Assembly: GCA_964035575.1 (NCBI GenBank)
Contig: OZ037887.1
Coordinates: 992,001 to 1,056,000 of the forward strand
Length of the DNA stretch: 64,000 nucleotides
Reading direction: 5' to 3'
Source: Rhynchopus sp. YZ270_cl-10
Lineage: Eukaryota; Euglenozoa; Diplonemea; Diplonemida; Diplonemidae
The notes below the pieces were generated by a model. That model saw only the letters and a list, made by a program, of their open reading frames with translations. It was not told where the DNA came from and did no database searches. Positions 55,553 to 64,000 of the stretch are shown piece by piece. Every line of letters starts with the position of its first letter. Positions within the stretch are counted from its first letter, which is position 1. The position numbers and the translations under genes are program-made.

Positions 55553-57359
55553 CAGTTTTTTTTTTAAAAGGTGACTAAGAATGAGAGAGGCTTAGGTTCA
55601 TCTCTGTTGTGTGGTTTTTCGACGTGCTTTTCATACGTTTCACACATTAACTCCAAAAAGCTCCCGTCTCTCTCTTCCCAATTATTGTATGGTTTTGTGG
55701 TTTTGGTTTGTTCAGTTTTGTTCCCCCCCAAAAAAAGCTTTTTTTCTCTGATATTTGGAGTCTTTGTTTTTGCATGTACTATCAGGTAGTTTTTTTGTGT
55801 TTGCATCCAGGGGAGGCGTTGTGAGTCAGTCTGAGATGTCATCAATAACACTACCTTTACCCCTCTTTTTTATTTGCTAAAAGTTTGAGGGGATTGCTTA
55901 GCACGAAAAGAGTGTTGTGAGTGCGTGTGTAAAAACCCTCTTTTTGAAATTAGAAAAAAAACAAAGAATACAACATTTTCCCTCTTTGTGAAGGGAGAGA
56001 TGGGGAAAATAAAGTGAGAAAAAAGGAAAAAAAAAAAAAAAATGCTCAGGTCACCAAACCTGCAAACATATACATACCCAGTTAGCTTTGTAAACAACCC
56101 ATGTCCCTTCTGAAAGCACCCCCTTATCAAAAGTTCAGTTCTTCCCAAAAAATAAAATTGTTTTTGTCTCCGTTCTCGGTGTTGTAAAGTTTACCATCTA
56201 AAACTTCCCTTTTTTTTGTTTTTGTTTTTTTTTTAACTCCGCGTTGGTTTAGTGTTAGTTGTCCTACAGACAGTTTTTCACTTCTCCAAGAAAAAAATTA
56301 AAATTCATTTTTCTCTCTCGCTTCTGATTACCCCACACAAATGCTGCACACTAGACTTAAAAAAAACAATAGCCAAACACCGCCCCAGTTCTCCACTCTT
56401 TATAGGCACTTAAGGCGTTTTGTTGGTACAACCAAATTATTTTTTTTTGACCTCATCTTTCAAAGGTCTCTCAGCACAGAGAGAGCGGCTTAGGTTCATC
56501 TTACAAACTTTTCTTTCCTTGCGACATCACTCACGAAAATAAAACATCAAGGGGGAGCAAAACAACGTTCTCTGCCTACTTCAACTCCGTTCAGTAGGAA
56601 AAAAAAAAAAGCGATCTCGAGAGAGAGAAGCTTGGAATGTTCAGTGTAAATCAAAAATGGCCTTTTTTTTTTTTTTCGCGATAGCGATGCCAACGACAGC
56701 TCTGCGCCTTTGCGTGGCCTGCGAAACGCTTGGAAAAGGGGAGGGTCTCGTATTTAACACTGTGGTCAGCCAGAGGGGGTGTGGTGACAGCATTTTGGGG
56801 AATAGCAAGCACTACCTTTAATATGCTGTACCACACTCACATGAACCTTGAACCTCCCTGGAAATCAAAGGAAAATAAGACCGGCTAAAAAATGACCCAG
56901 TTAGTGCCCCCTCTCTCTACCTTTAGTTAGGAAGGTGGGTGTTTGGGCGAAAAATCGTCACAAAAAAAAAAAAAAAAAAAAAAAACATAACTGACAGTGG
57001 AGATTGCACAAACCGAGGTAACTACACTACTCCAACAATTTTATCAAAAAAAGAAACTTATAGTGGGAGCACACTCTAGGGTGGCTACACTAATACAGCC
57101 AAGTTTTCAAAAAAAAACAAAAATAGAATCACAGCCTTCGTGGATCCTTTAGGGAGGTTTTCTAATAGTATTTGTACTGTCTTTAGTTTTAGTTTTAGTA
57201 GAAAGCTTGCAGCAAACAATGGCTCGAAGTGTTTTGTATTTTCTGACTTCTTGTCTTTTTTCCAACAGATTTTGCAGAGGGTTTCGTCTTCTTAAAGTAA
57301 AAAAAAGTTTGGGTACATTGCACCCTATTATACCTTCTATTCAGTAGAATAGTTAGTAT

Positions 57360-60316
57360 ATGAAACAAAGTCTTCTTACAAACCATTTTCTCTTATTCTT
57401 TCAAGGTGGCAAAAAAAAGCAGGAGAGAGCTTTGAAGATCTTAACCTATTTTTTTTACGGCATATCTGCTCGTTATTTCTATTTTTTCTTCGGGACCATT
57501 TTTGTTGATCCCTCACCATATACTATCAATTTATTGATTGCATATGATGAAAATACTTTTTCTTTTTCTTTTTTTCTCGCCAAACAGACCTCTAATATCC
57601 GCGAGCGTGGGCGGGCCATGCAAAGGCTCATCGTCAAGACCAACATGCGGGCTTTAACAGCGAAACTCCGCCGCGCCCCATTCCCGGGTGTGAAAAAGGA
57701 TCGTGTGCACTCCCTCCGTTCCGTCGGCGCCCCAGCGCTCATTGGATTCAGCAGACGCCCAGTGTTGTGTGCTAAAACACGTGCTTTTCTTGAATCTTTA
57801 AATCATGTTGTCCCCCCTTCCCGGTCAGGGTGGGGTAATGAATGTATACCTGCTTACAGCTTCCCTGTAAACCAATCCCAAGCGCAACACTCCGGGGTTC
57901 GATAACCCACGGAGTGCCAGTGCCTGCGTCCCAGAGGCGTTTGCACTATCAACTTCACTTTTTTCTCCTTTTCTTTTTTTTTCGCGTTACGACATCACTA
58001 TTCCCATACCAACATAACCATCCCTCCCTTTGTGCGATGATTTCCCTGTTTGTCTCTCTTTTTTTTCTCCATTTCCAAAAGAGTACCAATCATGAACGAT
58101 GTGTGCCTCTCGAAGGCGCAGTCATCTTTCACCTTTGTGTATTTCTTTTTGCCCTCCCCAACACACACACACACCGACCTTTGCTTTTTAAAGGCGTAAA
58201 AGGGAGCAGAACCCATTCCCTCTCGAATCTCCTTTTTCAAAAAAAGGAAGGGATCTTTGTATCTACAAATTAACGTAAAAAAGGTCGAACTTCCAGAAAA
58301 AAAAATCCTGAAATGGTCGAACAAAATTACGGTCTATCATTTGTGTGAATACGGTACATTGTTTTTTTGAGTTGATGAAGGTAATATCTGCGTTTTTTTT
58401 AGGTGACTAAGCAAGGCATTCGAATCATCTGATAAATATTTTTCTTTTTCTTTTTCAGATGCCAACCTAGAAATGGATTTATGGCACGCATGAACCACCA
58501 CGGTGCACCTGGTCACACTGTCACGGAAGGCTTTGTATTTCATGCATAAACTCAACTGATCGTTTTGGAATGTTTCAACTACTCTTTCGTGCCATTTTCT
58601 TTTTTTTTTGATGAGGGGAGAGATTTAGTACTGCCAAAATGTATTTTTCTCTGCATTTTTTTTATATAAAGTATAGTAACGCATACGAGAGGGCTATTTT
58701 GTAAGGCAGCTTGCTGCTTTGATGGCACGGTGGCGCGTGTTGGGAAATTACGTGTTAGCCAGGTTACGGGGTCCAAAACAGGTGAAATTACACGATAACC
58801 AACTACGTCGTAATTCACATAGAGACATTAATTTCGCAACAGGGCCACCGTGTGGAGGTGAGGTAAGATTTTTTTGCCCACCCAGATCCTTCGACTGACG
58901 CATACCTTGAGACTCCTTGTGTACTCTCTGCTTTCCTTCAAAGATGGTTGTTGTGAACCCCCTCCCGTCTGTGGGGCCCTGTCATCTAGAAGGAAAAAAA
59001 GGGGGGGAGAAAAGGAGGGTTTTTCTTCGATCATTTTTCGCTACGGTGCTACTTACACCCCCAAGAAAATGTGCAAAAGTGCTGTCTAAAAAAAAGTAAA
59101 AGAAACCTTGAGTGATTGGAGGTTTCGCGTTTTAAAAAAAGGAATAAAATACAATAAAAAAGAAGGTCGTCCTTCTTTTTGCGATAACAAAAAAACACAC
59201 ACCCACCCGCATGTGACACACATTCAAAAGTAAGTGAACAAACACAAAAAGAGGACATTTTTTAAAAATATATTCTTGTTCTCTTTGCTCGGGGTCAGGG
59301 GTCCTAAGAGTGGTAACTTTTACCACTTCTGAAGTGACCTTTTTTATTTTTTTGAAATTCGAAGGTCACTTCGAAGTGACCTTCGAAAAGTGCCCTAAAA
59401 AGTGACCTTCCCCTTTTTATTTTTGAAATCCGGTGTCACGAAGTGACCTCGGATGCTTAACATACACCGGGAACACGTTGGAGGGTCCAGGGATTTTTTT
59501 TATTTTTTGCCAAGATCAGTGGTCTGCAGGGCTGCAGGTTGCTACCATGTACAATTTTAAGCGAAATTTTTTGAAATGTTGCGTACCGTGGCTTCGCCAG
59601 AAACTTTCGTTTTAGAAAAATACGTAAGTAATTTACGGAAACTTACGATAATTACCAACGATAGTGCCATTTTATGGCAACATTTTTTAGAAATGTTGCG
59701 TACCGTGGCTTCGCCAGGAACCAAAACGGTGACACAGACCGCTGCGAAAATTGCCTCACAAGAAAAAAAATGTATCTAGTACCCTGTCCCTATGATACGG
59801 CGATAACCAACGTCCAGTGTATGTCCGAGGAATTTGCACCTTTTTCAACTTCACTTGTGTTGTTGCCATACCGCCTCTGAGGGGGGAAAGTTTTTTTTTT
59901 TCCTCCTCAAAAAACGAGAAGTGACCTTGAAGTTACCATTTTTAATTTTTTTGAGAACAGCGTTAGGACCCCTGCTCGGGGTTGTTTCTTGTTTTAATAA
60001 CAAACAACAGGAGGCATCGATGACATCGCCACTCCAAGGCAGCGTCACTCACGCCTGTGTTGAGATGTAGAACACACCTCCCTCATAATACACCCGATTT
60101 TTGACCCGAGTTTGGCGGCACTTGGCTCAGGATACTAAGAGGTGTCTGTACTTAACGAATGACGACCATTTTTTTTTTTTTTTTTGGTTGCGAATCGTTG
60201 ATTGGACACTGCGTCCGATGCAGTGAGGCGTTCTGCACTTTTATCTTTTTTGTAAGTCGTCAATTGAGCCAAGCAACACAACGTGCACCATCTACAGAGA
60301 GACACAACAAGACACC
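57360..60316 (+). repeat. Gene-free stretch with L, F, D, C, E repeats and protein-like islands
   Basis: L-type 57504-57560; a GC-richer island 57600-57880, similar to 63174-63300 in both DNA and one translation (PALIGFSRRPVL vs PALIGYSRPPVL); a GGGGTTCGATAACCC hairpin followed by F-type at 57888-57962; D-type 58097-58135; C-type 58399-58445; E-type 58456-58548; AAGTGACCTT repeats 59323-59455; GAAATGTTGCGTACCGTGGC at 59572 and 59691; F-type variant 60217-60262. No complete gene is supported. Confidence 0.5.
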
Positions 60317-62541
60317 ATGCCGCTATGTAAATTTGAGACGATGTGCACGTGGCTCTTCGCCTCGTCGGGTATTGCGAACATCACCTGCGGGCTCATTGCC
60401 GCGATCATGTTCCTTATTGGTATGTCTCTGTATTCATATATCTACGAAATGGACGTAGGACTGTATGGTTAGGGGAGCCCGGTGCACCCGGTCATGCACC
60501 AAAACGTACACTGCAGGGTATTTTGTACCTTTTGTGGCAGTTGGAAAGGAAGAAAAATCCTGCGATCAGTAGCCGTTTTGTTGAGAATTATCTGGAATTT
60601 TTTTCCAGATAACCCCACACATTTTCTGACATTATCCTGACCCCCCTTCAGATGTGAAAGTGGTTGAGACCTTTCTGTGCGTGTACTTGGCGATGTTCGG
60701 ATGCTTGCAACTTGCTTCCCAGGTATGTTTCTGATTTTTTTTTGGTTGTGAATCGTTGATCGGACAATGATGCTACCCACTGGATTATGCGGGCGCTTCT
60801 CATCCAGAACAGCCCGATCTAGAGAACACAAGGCCACACTGTCTGCGTGCCCTTGCATTACACACTCCACACAACAGAAAAAAGACGAAAGGGGCAGACT
60901 CTGGTGGGAGTTCCTGAGGAAGCAGTTCTCCTTCCTTGGGTCGGACTTTGGGCTGGGCATGTTCCTCGGATTGTATGTCATTTGTATCTGTTTTCTTTTT
61001 TTGTTGTTGGCCGCAGGGTACTTATGCTTTCATCCGGATGGCTGGCATCGTACGTGGGTCAGTCGGAGGTGGTCCTGCATTAATTACTTCACTTTTTTGT
61101 TGACAGTGCAGTCCTAGATGCACTGTCAATGTCACTCCACGGTCTTATCGTCTCTTTGTTGAGGTCAAGACACTCTGCTATTTAAAGATGACACAGAAAG
61201 GCTTAGGTTTCAATCTTATAATCTTTATATGTCTAGTAAAAACACTTTATACGTGCAATCCCTCTATAAAACGAATAAAATAAAGTGGACTTTATTTTAC
61301 AGCTCACACGAGGGTTTTCTATGGAGCTGTAAAATAAAGTTTTACTCCGTAAAATAAAGTTTTACACGCTGGAGAAGAGGGTTTTCCCTACTTTTTTCAC
61401 CAGGGACCACGAAAAAACAAGTAAAAAAAAAGTATGCTGGAAAATGGAGGAGCTGTACGAAGATTATGGGACCTGTGTACCTGTGTACCTGTGTACCTGT
61501 GTACCTGTGTACCTGTGTACCTGTGTACCTGTGTACCTGTGTACCTGTGTACCTGTGTACCTGTGTACCTGTGTACCTGTGTACCTGTGTACCTGTGTAC
61601 CTGTGTACCTGTGTACCTGTGTACCTGTGTACCTGTGTACCTGTGTACCTGTGTACCTGTGTACCTGTGTACCTGTGTACCTGTGTACCTGTACCTGTGT
61701 ACCTGTGTACCTGTGTACCTGTGTACCTGTGTACCTGTGTACCTGTGTACCTGTGTACCTGTGTACCTGTGTACCTGTGTACCTGTGTACCTGTGTACCT
61801 GTGTACCTGTGTACCTGTGTACCTGTGTACCTGTACCTGGGAAAATGGGTACTCCCCACTTTATTGTTCATTGTTCTGCATGAGAAACAGTGCCCTTATG
61901 TCGCCCCTGTTTTTTGTAGTAGTCCACCCACACCCCCTCCACTCTTTGGTCAACATCATTTTATTCGTTTTAAAGAAGGATTGCGTATATCGTGTTTTTA
62001 CTAGACAAATAAAACAACTTATCACTGCAAAATAAAGTAGACTTCACTATTTTACTCGATATTTCCAGGTGCACTCGTGTATTTTTTTTTCCCTCGCTTC
62101 GCTCGGGAAAAAAATACACACTCGTGCACCTGGAAATATCGCGTAAAATAAAGTCTACTTTATTTTACAGTAATAAATAGTTATTTCTTTCCCCCTCTAC
62201 ATGGATTGTAGGATTGTATGGTTGGGGTCCACCCCCGGTCATTGTACCAAAGGCGCACTGTTTACGAGCGAGATGGTGCATTTCAAAGTCTACTTTCTTT
62301 TGTTCATATTCCCACCACCACCACTACCACAGTGTCGGAACCCTCGGACTCTCCTTTGTGGCAGACATTTCGGACGGAATCAGATACGTCCTCCCGTTCA
62401 TTGCCGGATGCTTCACCACAGCCATGGGTATGCAAAGAGAAACACACACAAAAAATCATCAAACATCACCACACAGCATTGTTCTCCTTCGCCCGCATGT
62501 GCATGTGTGGAAGGGGCAGTGGCTACAACGAAATCGCCTAG
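60317..62541 (+). CDS. TVP15/COPI-associated four-helix membrane protein (5 exons)
   Basis: Inferred exons 60317-60419, 60652-60722, 60878-60972, 62333-62427, 62477-62541; 142 aa, close to yeast Tvp15. All five joins keep frame; donors GTATGT (three) and GTATGC, acceptors TTCAG, AACAG, CCACAG, ACACAG. Four transmembrane helices: WLFASSGIANITCGLIAAIM, VVETFLCVYLAMFGCLQLAS, FSFLGSDFGLGMFLGF..LGLSFV, and IRYVLPFIAGCFTTAMG. The charged KKDERGRLWWEFLRKQ loop before F-S-F-L-G-S-D-F-G-L-G-M matches the COPI-associated family pattern. Such proteins reside in Golgi vesicles; role unclear. The last exon is the least certain (an alternative acceptor at 62509 would give another tail). Confidence 0.75.
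60440..60532 (+). repeat. E-type repeat inside intron 1 of the TVP15-like gene
   Basis: GAAATGGACGTAGGACTGTA, TGG.., CCCGGTGCACCCGGTCATGC, ACCAAAACGTACACTGC, ending GGGTATTTTGTA. Sense orientation, fully intronic, third intron with this family. Confidence 0.7.
61266..61345. repeat. Palindromic AAAATAAAGT cluster in the long intron
   Basis: AATAAAATAAAGT and ACTTTATTTTAC are inverted around GG, and GTAAAATAAAGTTTTAC recurs twice downstream. The same word forms the ends of the foldback at 62023-62172 and resembles the AATAAAGTATACGG units at the window end. Confidence 0.6.
61471..61839. repeat. 8-bp satellite (TACCTGTG)n in the long intron
   Basis: About 46 near-perfect tandem copies over 369 bases, with one unit shortened to TACCTG near 61690 and another at the end. 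The open frames across it are artefacts of the unit. Confidence 0.97.
62023..62172. repeat. ~150-bp foldback in the long intron
   Basis: The arms pair end to end: AAAATAAAGTAGACTT with AAGTCTACTTTATTTT, then CGATATTTCCAGGTGCAC with GTGCACCTGGAAATATCG. A CCCTCG-CTTCG-CTCGGG tip closes it. It is one of the most perfect palindromes in the window. Confidence 0.85.
62190..62293 (+). repeat. E-type repeat at the 3' end of the long intron
   Basis: GGATTGTAGGATTGTATGG, TTGGGGTCCACCCCC, GGTCATTGTACCAAAG, then GCGCACTGTTTACGAGCGAG. Ends about 40 bases before the acceptor of exon 4. Confidence 0.75.
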
Positions 62542-64000
62542 ACTAGAATGCCACCAAAAACGGAAAGGCGAACAATAAACCAGGGGAGAGGGGGAGCGTG
62601 TGGTGTTTCCGGTCAGGGTGACCATAGCACTGTGTGAGGGGGGGCTCGGGTTCCGTCTTCACAAAAAAAGTAATGTTGGGTCAACGCTTGCCCCTCCCTC
62701 TCTGCCCCAACGGGGGGTTGTCTTGGCGTAGGTATTGTTTGGGGGTCAATGTGTGTGTTTATATGTCTGCTTCGCCCTGTTTTTATTTTGGTACGTTTTT
62801 TTTCTGTTTTTTTTTTCTTTTTCCTTTTTCTCCTTTTCCATGTCACACGTGTGCTGCGCGACAGAGTGTGTTAGTTCTCCCCCCCCCACCCAGAAGCCTA
62901 CAGTGCACAGGCGTAACGATGTCAGTGTTTTGAAAAAAAAATTTTGGTGTCAGCAAAAAGTGCGCCTTTTTATCGTTCAAGGTTTGTATGCTTTCATCCA
63001 GGCTGGCATCGTACGTAGATTTCAGTCGGAGGTGACAGCAACTGCATCAAGAACTCAGAACTATTCCTGTTGGGATGTGTGTGCACGAGAGGCACATTCA
63101 TCTCGCAAACTTTCTTTTATTTGTTCAAAAGGTGACCACGTGTCTTCACCAAAACATTTTTTCCCCCCCAGCCCTGATAGGCTATAGTAGACCCCCTGTG
63201 CTGTCCAGGACACGAGGCCTTTTGACTTCTTTGCGTCATAAAATACCCCCTCCCTCCCTGACTGGGGCAATGATTATGTTCCTGCTTACGACCTCCCCTC
63301 GTGGTAACCGTGTGTATACCAATGTGCTCTCTGGGGTGCCTGCGTCTGCGGATGAAGATTACTTCTGCGGTGGGGCGTTTGCACTTTCAATTTCTCTCTT
63401 TTTTTTCTTTTAGGGGCCACAAATATGCAAGGTTTAGGCCCTCCCCGCTTCTTCCGTCTTATCTACGTATGTGTTGCGAGGTGCATCTTCAATCGTCTCT
63501 TTTTGTTTCACTTCCAATTAATGGCTAAAAAGCTACACCAAAAATAAAGAAATGACCATGCAAACAAAATAAAATCCAAGCCTTTTAGAGTGATCTTTCG
63601 TGTACTTTTGCATAAAAAAAAGGGAGGTGAAGGGTGGAGAGAAATTGCTCTGGTCATATACGATCCTAATTTTTCAACGAATGTGTGATTGTCGATACAA
63701 CAAAAAACAAAACAAAACAAAATGGGCACTCGCCAGCCAATTGGTATTTGCGGGTTTTAGATACCCATTGCCTTGCAAATACAATAAAAAGTTTTTTTTC
63801 TTTGGCTGAGGTGCCAAAATAATAACCCCATCCCCCCATAAAAAAGCACACTTTTTTTGAACGAACAAAACTTTTTTTTATACTGGGGGGGGGCTAATAA
63901 AGTATACGGTGCTAATAAAGTATACGGGGGTAATAAAGTATACGGTGCGGAAACCCATTTTGAGCGTGTAAATCTGTGAAATAAAGTATACGGTTTTTGT
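62542..64000 (+). repeat. Intergenic with G, D, F, K repeats and terminal tandem units
   Basis: G-type 62965-63060; D-type 63075-63118 (GATG..TGTGC-ACGAGAG-GCACA..CATC); a GC-richer island 63174-63300 similar to 57720-57870; F-type 63345-63400; K-type tail 63685-63705 (TGATTGTCGATACAACAAAA). From 63893 to the edge, AATAAAGTATACGG recurs four times. No gene is supported. Confidence 0.55.

Larger units (their letters stand above)
52118..57359 (+). repeat. Gene-free stretch dense in stem-loop repeats
   Basis: C-type at 52411-52460, 54524-54575, 55566-55605, 56460-56515; D-type at 52978-53025 and 53746-53795; F-like at 53081-53140; K-type at 54225-54315 (hairpin CGTTATAC-TAGTAG-GTATAACG); B tail at 55126-55158; H-type at 55410-55552; A then B at 56990-57112. 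Bases 53240-53560 are GC-richer and could hold a relic on either strand, but nothing recognisable. No gene is supported. Confidence 0.55.

Noticed and set aside
57360-57905. 181-codon + strand open frame as a full gene
   Set aside because: The first half runs through an L-type repeat and T-rich DNA; only the 57600-57880 island looks protein-like, so I list it as a finding and not as a gene.
57888-57915. tRNA gene suggested by GGGGTTCGATAACCC
   Set aside because: Only the T-arm-like hairpin is present; no acceptor stem, D arm or anticodon arm fits around it here or at 18533.
61434-62035. Open frames rich in CVPVYLCT and HRYTGTQV
   Set aside because: Translation of the TACCTGTG satellite inside an intron.
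1-64000. Retrovirus, LTR element, Polinton or other virus-like fossils
   Set aside because: I saw no long terminal repeats, reverse transcriptase, integrase, capsid or polymerase motifs in any frame.

Overview
This window is nuclear DNA of an intron-bearing unicellular eukaryote that I cannot name. The evidence is a set of eukaryote-only core genes (MTR4-type exosome helicase, CPSF2-type pre-mRNA 3'-end factor, mitochondrial carrier, TVP15/COPI-associated Golgi protein, EF-hand protein kinase) and 18 inferred introns. Every inferred intron starts GTA (13 start GTATG) and ends CAG. Exons are GC-richer with C/G-ending codons, and they sit in AT-rich intergenic DNA full of A and T runs and small repeats. 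All gene models I accept lie on the + strand.

Layout: 1-671 end of a TPR protein; 1551-3776 secreted GH3 beta-xylosidase; 4723-7122 Q/P-rich coiled-coil protein (4 exons); 7718-8655 a TIR element with TTA target duplication; 9072-10071 mitochondrial carrier; 11391-11858 small unknown ORF; 11859-21822 about 10 kb without convincing genes but rich in hairpin repeats and transposon remnants, including a hAT element at 18648-19493; 21823-32419 a tandem segmental duplication carrying a large secreted-protein gene and an internally deleted copy of it; 33191-34770 a TIR element filled with 5-bp and 9-bp satellites; 34930-36276 CFA-synthase/sphingolipid C9-methyltransferase-like enzyme; 36632-38157 two hAT elements inserted side by side in one repeat; 41674-44541 CPSF2; 45525-48988 MTR4; 49966-52117 EF-hand/protein-kinase fusion; 52118-60316 about 8 kb of repeats; 60317-62541 TVP15-like gene with one repeat-filled 1.36 kb intron; 62542-64000 more repeats.

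The genes are mostly unrelated housekeeping functions: RNA surveillance and 3' processing (MTR4, CPSF2), membrane lipid modification, Golgi traffic, mitochondrial transport, polysaccharide degradation and calcium signalling. No operon-like logic is visible.

The most unusual signal is a superfamily of 40-120 bp stem-loop repeats, dozens of copies. Helix sequences differ between copies but stay complementary, several types share a constant ACGAGAG-like loop, and nearly all copies lie on the same strand as the genes, both between genes and inside introns. That pattern points to RNA-level structure rather than simple DNA repeats.
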